Shown here: in pieces, positions 47,638 to 59,690 of the stretch
Layout: each line of letters begins with the position of its first letter
How positions within the stretch are numbered: the stretch's first letter is position 1
Origin: Crotalaria pallida
Taxonomy: Eukaryota; Streptophyta; Magnoliopsida; Fabales; Fabaceae
DNA: 64,000 nt
Reading direction: 5' to 3'
Assembly: GCA_037953625.1 (NCBI GenBank)
Contig: CM075651.1
Location: 66,016,501 to 66,080,500 of the forward strand
Made by a program: the position numbers and the translations under genes
Notes under the pieces: generated by a model
The model's database searches: none
The model's input: only the letters and a program-made list of their open reading frames with translations
Told to the model about the DNA's origin: nothing

Positions 47638-47910
47638 CTCCCTCCGTCCCTGCGTATAGGACTCTTTGGGAGATTTCACGTCTATTAAGAAAGTTAATTA
47701 ATTTAGTAAATTGTATTTGAAACGTGAACTTTTGATATGTATTTTTAAAATTACCCCTCATAATATTATTGAAAATCTAAAAAGTGTTAAATAAATAGGG
47801 GTATTTATAAAAAAAGTAATTAATGGTCGTTGAAAATTGGTATAGAATCTTATATATATAGAGACAAAATAAAAATGTCAAAAGGGTCTTATATTTAGGG
47901 ATGGAGGTAG
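47638..47910. mobile_element. Stowaway-like MITE in the MDL promoter
   Basis: 273 bp from CTCCCTCCGTCCC to GGGATGGAGGTAG, flanked by TA on both sides. It is homologous along its length to the equally long element at 61950-62222. It starts about 135 bp upstream of the MDL ATG. Confidence 0.8.
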
Positions 47911-47912
47911 TA

Positions 47913-48599
47913 CTAGCAAGTTGACTCGTTCTTGTAATCTTATGGACTTTTACGTGAATTAAGAAAGTTAGTTAATATTATTAGTGGTATTGAAAATGAT
48001 AATTATTTGGTATACTTTTTCTAAATTATTCTTATCATTATCATTGGAACTCTAGTGTTGACTAAATAAAGGTGTTTCTAAAAGATTTTTGACATCATAT
48101 TAGTCTCTCAAAATTAATATGGCATCATATTGGTCATTGTAATGACGTATTTGATGCCCGTATGAATTTTTTGGTGACCAAAATTATTTACACTACTTCG
48201 TGATGGCATCTTGATCTTTAATGAACTAAATTGATGTCAAAAATATTTTCAAAATTTAATTGATGATGTATCTTTTGAAAACCAAAGTGACTATTAACTT
48301 AATTTTCAATACTTTTACTAATAACCAATTAATCATTTATACACTATTTTTTTTTTTACTATTTGGCTAGTACCACAAGTGTCCTCAAGAGCACCCTTAA
48401 TGTCAGAAAATCCTTGAAACTAACCCTGCACGAGGTCGCGTTCCTATGCCTCTCCCATCAAAGTGTCATCTATCCACTAATTTACTGAATTATTTATTGA
48501 TTATTATTCAATTACATATCATAAAATACATTTTTAAAGTATTTATATTTATTACTGCGGCTACTCCAATATGGGACAATAGTGGTTATAATTTTTTAC
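47913..48599. other. Degraded MITE-like remnants, no gene
   Basis: 47935-48080 resembles the inner part of the 273-bp MITE (AATTAAGAAAGTTAGTTAAT, GACTAAATAAAGGTGTTT) but is diverged. 48080-48310 has GACATCATATTAGTCTCTCA-type fold-back sequence with a partial inverted counterpart. Confidence 0.4.
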
Positions 48600-49469
48600 T
48601 ATCGTAAAAAATATGTGTTTATCTAATTAAGGAATGACTATCTCTATTATGGTTTCATATTTTCATATAAATATGATTCACTTGTGATATAAATTACACA
48701 CTAAGAAGTATATCGCAAATCCTTACTTCTTTTCTTCTCTCCCTCCCTCTCATTTATTCTCATCTTTCTCTTATTCTTGTTAATTTCATAACATGTTATG
48801 AGCACGATTATTCTAATTCATCAAAGGTATTTTAAAATTGTCAATGTTTAACTATTTTTTTCTTTGATATAAGATGTATTGATCCCAAAGTATAATCATC
48901 ATTATATGAACATGAGCATTTTATAAGAGAGGTTAAATCCGGAAGAACTAAACCATACCATATTCATTGGTAAGAATAGTTCCCGAAAAACTGTCAATAA
49001 CAAAAATAATAATAAAAGGGTTTCAGAAGAACTTGATCTTTATATTTATTTATTATTTATATATATAAATATATATTTATTTAACCTTTAATATACTCCT
49101 CAATATAATATAATATACTATTCAATTATATACTACTCAATATAATATAATATGCTATTATATTCAATATTTAATACATTATGATACTTATGATTGTTTT
49201 ATTATTGCACATATTTTATATGATGGTTTGATCTCGAGGAATCATCATCATAGTTAATGACTCTAGTTCCTGAAGAACGAGACCATTTTATCATGTTCAT
49301 TAGAATAAATAATGTCTGTTATATTTATATATTATCTCTATTATCAACACATATTTATTAGCGTGATTAGTTGCCGAAGAACTAGACCTTGATATCAATA
49401 TATTATTATGTGGAGATATGTTTATTGACATGGTTAGTTCTTAAATAATTATATCATTATCATATCTAT

Positions 49470-50331
49470 TATGGACCAAACTCTTGCACCCCCATATTTC
49501 GGCAATTTAGTCAAGAGGCCCCATAGAGGCCAAGACTGGTGGAAACCAGTATACCGGTAATTCAACCAAGAGGTCCCAGGAGGCTCGATCTAGTGTAAAT
49601 CAGTATATCGGCAATTCGGCCAGAGGACCCATAGAGGCTCAGTCAGGTGTAAACCAGTATACAGGGAGTTCGGCCAGGAGGACCCATAAAGACTCAGTCA
49701 GGTGTAAACTGGTATACCGGGAGAACCCATAGTGGCCCAACACGATATGAAACCGGCATACCGGCAAACCCGATTGAGGCTTACCTACTGGTAATACTGA
49801 ACATCTGACCGATTGGATACTCCAACTAGTAACCGTAATGATTCAGCAAGAATCCCCTTAACCGGTACAAGCAAGATCACAAGATAAACGATTCAACAGC
49901 CACTAACCGATTATCTGGTTAACTGGCCTACTAGACATCAGAGGGTAACCGGTTATCCGATTAACCGGCCTACTTGGCATCAGAGGTTAACCGGTTAGGC
50001 TAACCAGCCGAATAATCGTGAAGGAGGTTCTATCCGTTGAAGCGTCATGATGAGCATTAACAATTGAAACTGTTGTCATAAAGACGACTGTTGGCTGGAA
50101 TCCCGGATTCCACATTAACCGACTTTATACCACACTCCTACTACTACTCCTATAAAGGCAGGTAAGGGACCAAGGTATGAACTAACCTTCTACACACATA
50201 CACCCAAGTAATCGACAAGAGAGAGAGGGTATCTTGGTATTCAGGGTGTCTTCCTTACGTCTAACAGCAACAAGTAGAGTGATTGGTCACTTGACCGGTT
50301 AATTCAAGTTCAAAAACTCTACGACAGAACA
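49470..50331. mobile_element. Insertion (probable short solo LTR) with internal ~60-bp tandem repeats
   Basis: Identical ATATCTAT octamers flank it (49462-49469 and 50332-50339), and removing it rejoins the copia leader smoothly. 49495-49760 holds four or five units of GGCAATTCGGCCAAGAGG-type repeats with CCCATAGAGGCTCAGTCAGG. It has GGTTAACCGG-type palindromes (49905-50010), a TATAAAGGCA box at 50151 and ends in CA, which suggests an LTR, but the 8-bp duplication is longer than expected. Confidence 0.5.
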
Positions 50332-51381
50332 ATATCTATAAATTTATTTAATTTCGATTAGTTCCTGAAGAACTAGATTGGTGTTTTGTTCATATTATTT
50401 TGATATGTTTTATAAATATTTCCTTTTATAAATTTCATATTGGTTTAGTTTTTTTTCATAATTATTAACATGATCTTAAGTAATTCATTTGTGAATCATT
50501 TTTAATCTCCATCCGGTAAATATATTTTATAACAAATTATAAAATATTATAATTGATAATGACAAATTGTCAAAACTTTATCTCCTCTAAAACAAAAATG
50601 AAAGTGAATGATTGTATATCTCGAGTCTATGATTATATTACCTTGAGCATTTATTTCTTTAAGTATTTTAATATTCCGAATATTAATATGATTGCCCAAT
50701 ATTATCTAATTATATCTCAAATTGATATCGAAAGATCTTTTTCATATTTTGAAATTTATTGCATGTTTTGTATCATAATATACCACAATAAATATGACTA
50801 TGTGCTCTTTCATAGTACACTCAAACATTTTTATCTCATATCAATACATATAGTTTATTACGATTCATATTTTTATTGAATTTTTTGATCATAATAACAC
50901 ATTTTTTTTAAAAATTGAATTATTATTCAAGTGTCCCTAAAGGACTGTGAAAATCTACAAATATCATTTATATGAAGATTTATTGTATAATTCCTGCAAA
51001 ATTATCCATTAACATATGATTCATTATTGAATCTGAAAGATCCTTCAATCTTAGAACAATTATTGAAAGAAAGAAAAAATAGAGAAAAATCATTCATTTT
51101 ATATCTCTAAATTATGCTTTTGAAGTAGAAAAACTAGAAAATAATCGTGGCAAAACGGGAAAATTATTTCAAGAAATACGTTTACATTCTTCTTGAACAC
51201 AAGATGAATGAAAAGACACCAAATGTTACCAAATGGATTGACTGCATTCCCTAAAGTTAATCCTTCATATTATAATTTTTGGATATAAGAGGTGAAAAAA
51301 ATATAAATGTGAGTGGACTAATTAGATCTTTATGGCCAAAAGCCCCATAATCGATCATATGTATACATAATACATTTTTTT

Positions 51382-51902
51382 GGCTTAATTATGTCATAAG
51401 TCCCTGAAGTTTGGGGTACTTTTGTCAGATACCCTTATTCTTTTTTTCCAATGTCTCACTAACCGAAGTTACTTCTGAGTTTGTCATATATCCCTATTAC
51501 CAATTCTGCCCAATTTTGCTGACATGTAACATCGGAATCCTGATCAGACGCACGGGGTTAAACACCTGGTGCCCCGTGGTCGAAGATCCATTTTTTAAAA
51601 AATTTAAAAAACTAAAAAACATAATATTTTTATATTTTTAGTTAAATAAAAAAAAGAGAAAAAAAATTGGAGAGAGAGGTCACCTTCGCTCGTGTGACAT
51701 CACTCGACACCACATGACCAACCTTCTACGTTTGGTCAGGATTCATATGTTACATGTCAGGAAAATTGGCTAGAATTCATAGTATGTAGGGGTATATGAC
51801 AAACTTAGAAGTAACTTCGGGGAGTCAGACATTGGGAAAAAAAGAATAAGGGTATCTGGCAAAAATACCTCAAACTTCAGGGACTTGTGACATAATTAAG
51901 CC
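51382..51902. mobile_element. 521-bp fold-back MITE
   Basis: The ends GGCTTAATTATGTCA and TGACATAATTAAGCC are perfect inverted repeats. The arms extend further with CATAAGTCCCTGAAGTTTGG and, inverted, CACAAGTCCCTGAAGTTTGA, and remain similar for about 120 bp. It has no coding content and lies within the copia remnant. Confidence 0.9.
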
Positions 51903-52380
51903 TATATTTTTATAACAAAAAGAAATGTACGAATATGATTGAAGGTTTTCAAATAACACATCGAATTTTTTTAATCGGGGTTAGCAGCGTGTTATAATGT
52001 AGTGTATCACAAATAAAATCTTTTAAGTTTCAAAAGTATATGATAGATTTTATTTCGAAATAGTTTATTATCTTTAAATTAATTGTCCCAATATTTATTT
52101 TTTGTTTCAATTCCTTCTTGATATTATTGATTATATTTCGTGATTGGGAGTAAATTTACCATTTGCAATAAAATTAACATGGCCAATATTAAAAGCTTAA
52201 TGAACTTGAGGATAACAACTTTTAGTGCATTATCTTTTAATCTTTTTTACAAGTATATGTATATGGTAGACTCTATCAAAAATGAAAAAAAAAATTTAAA
52301 CATTTTTTTTTGTAATAGAGCCTTTTCACATACATATACATACATACATATATGTATATATGGAGAGAGAGAGAGAGAGA

Positions 52381-53010
52381 GTTAATAGTCACATAGGTCC
52401 CCGAAAGATGCCCCTGGAATCAGTTAGGTTCTTGAAAGATTTGTGGAATCTCTTAAACTCCTTAAAGATCAATTTGACATCACGTTAGTCCCCCTATCCA
52501 ATTTCGTTTGGAGGGACCTAACGGAATTCTGCATGGCACGTTAAATGCTTTGTTGGCCCCAATGCCATGTTGGACTGTTAAGAAGGTGCCACGTTTGGGC
52601 CAATCACGCATTTAACGTGTCACGTATGATCCCGTTAGGTTCCTCGTGAGGGGACTAACGTGATATCAAATTGATCTTTGGGGGTTTAAAAGATTCCACA
52701 AATCTTTTAGGGACCTAACTGATTCTAAAATGACCTTTGGAGGGTTTAAGATATTCCACAAATCTTTCACGGACCTAACTGATTCTAAAATGATCTTTTG
52801 AGGGTTTAAGATATTCCACAAATCTTTCACGGACCTAACTGATTCTAAAATGATCTTTAATTTGGAGGGTTTAAGAGATTCCACAAATCTTTCACGGACC
52901 TAACTGATTCTAAAATGATCTTTAATTTGGAGGGTTTAAGAGATTCCACAAATCTTTTACGGACCTAACTGATTCCACGGGTATCTTTTGGGGACCTATG
53001 TGACTATTAA

Positions 53011-53011
<1 letters not shown>
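52381..53011. mobile_element. 631-bp fold-back MITE with amplified arm
   Basis: The ends GTTAATAGTCACATAGGTCC and the inverted copy ending at 53011 are perfect inverted repeats over about 22 bp. The right arm contains about five tandem units (52690-52975) of 60-66 bp built from GATTCCACAAATCTTTCACG and GGACCTAACTGATTCTAAAA; the left arm has only one. A 72-residue open frame on the minus strand is only the repeat being open. Confidence 0.9.
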
Positions 53012-53044
<33 letters not shown>

Positions 53045-53045
53045 C
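53010..53045. repeat. (TA)n microsatellite next to the fold-back MITE
   Basis: About 15 TA units directly follow the MITE end; a (GA)n run of nine units lies on the other side at 52363-52380. Confidence 0.85.
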
Positions 53046-53569
53046 GTTTTACATTTATTTGTTATATCTTTATTAGAGTATTTTTATGGTGGAAATGGTT
53101 TGTAAGAAATGTTCTACAAAATGTTTATCCTATACTCTACTAGTTCTATAAAAAAATTTCTTCTATTTAATATTGCTAGTAGCTAATGTTAACACTATAT
53201 TTGAGTGCAATGATAATTAAAAGCTCAAGAAGAGTTGTAACGTGGAGGTATTGGAAAATCTTTCAGTTTATACTATACCTCCGATATAATACAATTGAAA
53301 TACATCATATCGTAAACCAGAAGTATATAGATTATAATAAAATTTCTGTTTGACTTGATCGATTAAACCATCCCGAATCAACTATATGATGCGAAAAAAA
53401 TGTAAATTCCCGTTGACATCTAATGAAGAACCTGATGTTTCTTCAATCTAATAATCTCACATGTGCTAATAATTGTTCCCAAAGAAAGTTTATTCGGCCA
53501 TCGCCATAAAAATTTCGATTGAATCTCGAATAAATACAAGGTGATATTTATGTGTCGTTCCTTCCATTA

Positions 53570-54060
53570 TGTGGACCATTTAGATATTTTATATTTTTAA
53601 TTGATGCATCAACTAGATGGTCACATGTTTGTTTATTGGCAATTCGCAACCTGAAGTGTGTGAGATTATTTCTGCAATTGAATCAACCAAAATCTAGTTA
53701 TTAACTATTGTATGTCTATTGTCATTACTAATTGGGAACACGTGTTGCACTGATTCGCATCAAGCCATTAAATTATCATGAGTTTTCCCTTTACCTATGG
53801 TTTTTGGTCAGAAACCTAATATTTACCATATAAGAACTTTCGGATGTGCGTTATTTGTTTCCATTGCTCCACCACAACGCACTAAGATGAGTCCTCAAAG
53901 AAAGTTGGGAATATATGCTGTATATGAATCTTAATTTATAATAAAATATCTCGAACCAACAACAAAAGATTCATTCACGACTCGATTTTTCGATTTTCGT
54001 TTTGATGAATTTGTTTTCCCAACATTAGGGGAGAAAATAAGCAGTTGGAAAAAGAAATTG
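53570..54060 (+). pseudogene. Ty1/copia integrase fragment
   Basis: Recognisable pieces: CGPFRYFIFLIDASTRWSH near 53575-53630 (integrase core) and, downstream, FGQKPNIYHIRTFGCALFV and PPQRTKMSPQRKLGIYAVYE (53800-53930), then YLEPTTKDSFTTRFFDFRFDE after an in-frame TAA. Intervening sequence is deleted or scrambled. It matches the conserved C-terminal integrase part of copia polyproteins and is clearly non-functional. Confidence 0.8.
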
Positions 54061-55199
54061 TGTTTAGCGTTAGTACTCGGAGGATTCCTTCGAAATTGTG
54101 TTTCGATGGAGTTCCGGAAGGTAATAGACTCTAGGAGGCATTTGGATGTCATCCGACCGCTCGGTTATGACTCGATATTTCGTATTTGTAATTTATGTGT
54201 TTGATGTTTTAAAATATGATTTTTATGTTTGATATGTGTTTTAATTGTTGTGTATGATTGTATTAGTGTTAGGAAGGGTTAGGAACCTTTGAATTGGGTT
54301 AAAAAGTGCGAAAATCGGAGTTCGGGGCGTTTCTGTGCGCCCAAGCGCACCAGATGCACCAGTTGGTGCACCAGACAGTGGAGCTGGCGACCAGGCACGT
54401 GCACCAGGAGCCTAGGCGCGATGCGCCGGCACGCATCAGTCTCCCATGCACCAGCCACAGCTCACGCCGCACCAGCCCCATTTCCTCCTCCTTCCTTTGC
54501 ACCAAACCCTCCCTTAAGCCACCAAACTCCATTTCCAACCCTTCCCCATGGATCCAAGCCAAGTTTTGGTTAAATCCCACACCAAATCACTTCCTCCCTC
54601 TTATTTGCAAGCTTTCCCTCTCTTCCCATGGAGTTTTCTCTCTCTCTCTCTCTCTCCCCCCTCTTCCAATCTCAAGAACCAAGTGGAGATCGGACAAGGG
54701 AGTTGAAATTCAAGTAGATCGGGGGTAGATTCAAGGTCTTTGGAGCTTCAATCGAGCATCCTCTTCCTCTAAGGTAAGGGGGAGACCTTCTCTAACACTT
54801 TGAGTTAGGGACAGTTAGAGTTTATAATAGAATTTGGAGGTAATGAGTAAATTGGAGTGTCGGTAGTAAATTGACATGCATTTTATTTCAGTTGGGTTAA
54901 GACAAAATGGGGTATTATGAGTGGATTTTATAATTATTAAGGTAACTTATTTTAAAACTCCTCTTTTTATGCTATATGAGTAGAAAGTGAAGAACCCTAT
55001 CGAGTTGATTTATGTCATTGTGCTCTAGGGCATACCTGAGTATGTCGATTGACTTGTATGATATCTGTTGGTTGTCGTTCATTGTCGTTTGTTGATTTTG
55101 TTATTGTTATGGTTTATTGGTGTAGTCCTTCTTGTTGTTGTTGTTGTTGTTGTTGCTATTGGACTGGTTTGTTTAGGACTGAGATATGCCTGTGCATAT

Positions 55200-58100
55200 T
55201 GTAACATCCCAAATTTTAAACCCAAAGACGAATAAATAAATAATAGTTAGAATAAAGGAAATAATGATAATAAACTAAAAATAGTTATTTAAAAGAAGTA
55301 TTTTAACATTAGGAAAGGATAACAATAATAATAATAAGGTTAGGAAAAAAAGGAGCATTAAATTGAAGTTAGGAACAGGCCAGAAAAATATATAATTCAG
55401 TACTAAAACATAACATAGGGTAGAAAATCAAAATAAAAGATTTAAGACTCAAAAAACAATTCCCACCGTTGGATATGAAGGTATGATTTTTAGGAAGTTG
55501 CTCGTCAAATTTGAGCAAGATCCGACGGTAAACGAAGAAGTATAGCACGGTCAACTCGTAAAAAAAAAAGAGGGTCTGATCAGTAGGGGCGCGCCCAGGC
55601 GCCGGGAGGCCGCGCCCAAGCGCGCGGGCGCGAGATCACCGCACCAGCACCATAAAACGGCGCGCCATTTCTTTCCCTTCTCCACCAACTCCGGCCTTCT
55701 TCTCCTCCCTTCCTCCTCCACAGCCTCCAGTCGTCGCCGCCTAGCCCTCGTTCTCCTCGATCCACTCGCTCTCCTTCCTCCTTTCCATAGATCCGTCCTC
55801 CCTCTCCTCTCTCTTGGCCTTGCTTTTTTCTCCCTCTCCCTCTTCCCTCATAATCGGTTCCTCCATCCTCTCTGGCCGTCGCCGCCCTCGAACCACCGCC
55901 GGAACCGCCAAGAACCACCACCACCATCATAGATCTCTCTCTTTCCCTCTTCCCTCTTGATTCCGAGTTCCCTTTCTTTTCCTCATCTTCCTTGAGCTTT
56001 CTCTCTCCTTCCCTCCCTCCCCCGGCGCCTTTACCGACCATGATCGCACCGGGCTTGTGTCGGGTGCCCCGGGACTCGAAGCTCTTGCCTTGGACCAGCC
56101 GCGATCGTTCTCGCTAACGAGGAGCAACACCGACGCCGTCATCGTCGCCGAACCACAACCCAGGTTCTTTTTTAAAAAGCCCGAGGTAAGAAGGGCTGTA
56201 TTACCTTTACTTGGGAAGTAAATTCTAGGATTCTATAGTGGTGACTAAGAATAGGATAATCAAGAAATAAGTAATGAACCTTAGGGTAGTCCCCACTAAT
56301 ATAAATGATTTATTTAAAATAATTAATGAAAACCGCCCTTTAGGGAATAAAATGTAGGTGCGTAGAATAAAGTTCGGAATGAGTAAGTGTATTTAGAATA
56401 TTAAAATAGTTAATATGGAATGAAAAGGTAGAAAAACATAAAATAAAATCAAGGGAAATTAATTAAGGAAAACCAAAGAAAAAGCGAGAGGAAAAGAATA
56501 AAGAATAATTGCAATAGGCAAGGAGAGTGTAATGATTAAATTGAAAGTAAAATAAAAGAGGAGTTAAAATGCGAGAACAATAAGTAAGTGCGGAGTAGAC
56601 TTAGTTAAGAGACTGTCGAGTGTTAATGAAATAGAAACGAAATAATAAACTAAATTTCCAATACAAGTAGGTAGTCGGTAAAAGAGTTTAGTGAAAAGAT
56701 AATAAGAGAATGAGAGAGGATGTAATTGTGACAGTTAAGTAGAGTGACGTAATATAATAGGGAAAAATAAATTAAGTTAATATGGTAGTGAAATTGAATG
56801 GAGTAATAATGTAAGAAGAATGAGTAAATATTAGTGAGATAGAGGAAACATAGAAATAAACTAAGAATTTAAATATCGGGGAAAATATGTGCCTATTTAT
56901 GTGAAGTAAGTGAGATGACATATTGTTTTTGAATCGGTATAATAGAAAAGTAAAGAATGGTAATTGGAAAGTTAAGAAAGAAAGTAATGCTAGTCTTGTA
57001 AGACGTTATCTGGGTTAGGAAACTGTACGCCTAGACTGTGTGGTCCAGAGCTTGTAAGACGCAGGTGTGCATAGCTGGACAAACGATTTGTACAGCGTAA
57101 GAGCAGGTGCGCAGCTATTTATATTTATACAGCGTAAGATGCAGGTGCGCAGCTATTTATATTGATATTTGTACAGCGTAAGACGCAGGTGCGCAGCTAT
57201 TTATATTGATGTTTATACAGCGTAAGACGCAGGTGCGCAACTATTTATATTGATGTTTATACAGCGTAAGACGCAGGTGCGCAACTATTTATATTTATGC
57301 AGCGTAAGACGCAGGTGCGCAGCTATTTATGTTTATACAGCGTAAGACGCAGGTGCGCAACTATTTATATTGATGTTTATATAGCGTAAGACGCAGGTGG
57401 GCAGCTATTTATATTTATGCAGCGTAAGACACAAGTGCACAGCTATTTATATTGATATTTGTACAGCGTAAGACGCAGGTGCGCAGCTATTTATATTTAT
57501 GCAGCGTAAGACGTAAGACGCAGGTGCGCAGCTATTTATATTTATACAGCGTAAGACGCAGGTGCGCAACTATTTATATTGATATTTGTACAGCGTAAGA
57601 CGCAGGTGCGCAACTATTTATATTGATGTTTATACAGCGTAAGACGCAGGTGCTCAACTATTTATATTTATGCAGCGTAAGACGCAGGTGCGCAACTATT
57701 TATATTTATACAGCGTAAGACGCATGTGCGCAGCTATTTATAGTGATGTTTATACAGCGTAAGACGTAGGTGCGCAGCTATTTATATTTATGCAACGTAA
57801 GACGCAGGTGCGCAGCTATTTATATTTATACAGCGTAAGACGCAGGTGCACAGCTATTTATATTGATGTTTATACAGCGTAAGACGCAGGTGCGCAGCTA
57901 TTTATATTTATGCAGCGTAAGATGCAGGTGCGCAGCTATTTATATTTATACAGCGTAAGATGCATGTGCGCAACTATTTATATTGATATTTGTACAGCGT
58001 AAGACGCAGGTGCGCAACTATTTATATTGATGTTTATACAGAGTAAGACGCAGGTGCTCAACTATTTATATTTATGCAGCGTAAGACGCAGGTGCGCAGC

Positions 58101-59361
58101 TATTTATATTTATACATCGTAAGACGCAGGTGCGCAGCTATTTATATTGATATTTGTACAGCGTAAGACGCAGGTGCGCAACTATTTATATTGATGTTTA
58201 TACAGCGTAAGACGCAGGTGTGCAGCTATTTATATTTATACAACGTAAGACGCAGGTGCGCAACTATTTATATTGATATTTGTACAGCGCAAGACGCATG
58301 TGCGCAGCTATTTATATTGATGTTTATACAGCGTAAGACGCAGGTGCACAGCTATTTATATTTATATTTATACAGCGTAAGACGCGGGTGTGCAGCTATT
58401 TATATTCCTATTTACACAGAATAAGACGCAGGTGCGCAAATATTTATATTTATATAGCGTAAGACGCAGGTGCGCAGTTTTATGATGCAGGTGCACAATA
58501 ATGGTAGCAAATTATCAAAATGCAAGAGGGATTTAAATGTACCGTAAGAAAAGGAAAATAAGTGAAAAGAAAAGGAAAATGAAGATGGGAATGAATACCA
58601 ATTGGAACTTGAATTGTGTGAATGTTACCTTGTTAATTGGAAAAGTGATATATATGTTGTTTGGGCTTTGTCATAAAGAAAATGAAAAAAGAAAGAGAAA
58701 GAGTAAGAGTAAGAGGAAAAAGGAAGAAAAGAAGAAAAAGAAAAGAAAAGAGAATGTAGAAATAATCAGGGAACTAAGAATGGAAATAAACGAATGAATG
58801 AGGTAAATTGAATAACGAATTAAAAATTAAAAGAATATGAGATTAAGAGAAGAACTAAAGAAAAATTAAATATATGGAAATTTATGAGTAATGTATGTTA
58901 ATAATATTGTAGGCTTAATTTATTGCTATTCCTTTTAGAATTTATCTTTCTAAGTTCTGTGTAATGCTACCCTTCTTGCTATATTTTGCAGGTTCGGAAG
59001 TGGAGCTTACATGGGTCGTGGCCGAGTAGGATTTTCATTCCACTACGTGGAATGTATATTTACTATTATGAGTGGACAGTTATTTTTATAATTTTAGAAT
59101 ATGTAATAGTCGTATGGCCTGAGGCTTATATTAATCGGGCGTTAGGTTTTGAGCTGGCTGTAGAATTATTATGTTTTATGATTCTGAATATTTTTGGACT
59201 GACAGGTTTATGGAAGGAAATTTTTGGGAAGTCCGGAAAACAGAGGAAACTCTGCCGAATTTTTGTAAAACCTTTTATAAGAAATCGGGTTTTTAAAATA
59301 AATTTTCAAACACCAATTTTAATGAAACGCAAAATTAATTAATTAAAGTGAGGTTGTTACA
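55200..59361 (+). mobile_element. Solo LTR, 4162 bp, with internal satellite-like array
   Basis: It starts TGTAACATCCC (55200) and ends GAGGTTGTTACA (59361), with a perfect CATAT duplication (55195-55199 and 59362-59366). A CT-rich, GC-rich leader (55580-56165), a donor-like CCCGAGGTAAGAAG near 56180 and an acceptor-like TATTTTGCAG near 58992 suggest a leader intron that includes the tandem array. No internal region or partner LTR is present. Confidence 0.9.
57000..58480. repeat. 38/44-bp tandem repeat array (about 34 units)
   Basis: Each unit has the core GCGTAAGACGCAGGTGCGCA followed by GCTATTTATATT and either TATA(C) (38-bp form) or GATGTTTATA / GATATTTGTA (44-bp form). The two lengths alternate irregularly and sub-patterns repeat at a larger scale. 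Units differ mostly at CpG sites (GCG/ACG to GTG/ATG, GCGCAG to GCACAG). Confidence 0.95.
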
Positions 59362-59444
59362 CATATCAACTACCTGTATATAGTATGTGTGTTGAGCATG
59401 TGCATGTTGCTGAGTCAGGGTTATGGTTATTGCAAAAGAAGTCA

Positions 59445-59690
59445 ACGCCGGATTATATGATAAATAAATTGGAATGGTACTTCAATACTAACTTTACCGG
59501 TTAGTCGATTCCAATAACCGGTTAAGTAAGTATTAAGCACCACGTTTTATGATGAAATACCAAAGAAGTCAATGTCGGACTATAGAATGAGTGAATTGGG
59601 ATGGTACTTTGATACTAATTTAACCGGTTAGTTGATTCTAATAATTGGTTAAGTAAGTATCAAGCGCCACGTTTTATTATAAAAACCAAA
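59445..59690. repeat. Tandem duplication (~125 bp) with ACCGGTTA palindromes
   Basis: Two units, near 59438-59545 and 59562-59675, share GAAGTCAA(C/T)G(C/T)CGGA, TGG(A/G)ATGGTACTT, AACCGGTTAGT and GTAAGTAT(T/C)AAGC(A/G)CCACGTTTTAT. Confidence 0.85.

Larger units (their letters stand above)
48600..54080 (+). mobile_element. Degraded Ty1/copia element with later insertions
   Basis: LTR-end-like sequence with CT-rich leader is followed by ACATGTTATGAGCACGA (48790-48806), a decayed form of the TTATCAGCACGA primer site common in copia. Then come 5-6 scattered GTTCCTGAAGAACTAGA motifs (48935-50370), typical of the leader of such elements, AT-rich remnants of gag, and integrase fragments at 53570-54060. 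Insertions at 49470-50331, 51382-51902 and 52381-53011 interrupt it. Left and right ends were not resolved. Confidence 0.6.

Noticed and set aside
50553..50879. 108-residue plus-strand frame rich in Ile/Tyr
   Set aside because: AT-rich composition within a degraded copia element; no motif of gag or any other protein could be matched.
54299..56142. Open frames of 71-153 residues on both strands in the GC/CT-rich LTR leaders
   Set aside because: Low-complexity Ser/Pro/Arg composition, overlapping frames on both strands and no recognisable domain; they follow from base composition in LTR leaders.
57000..58480. CRISPR-like regular repeats
   Set aside because: Units are contiguous with no unique spacers, vary in length, and the window is plant nuclear DNA; this is a tandem array in an LTR.
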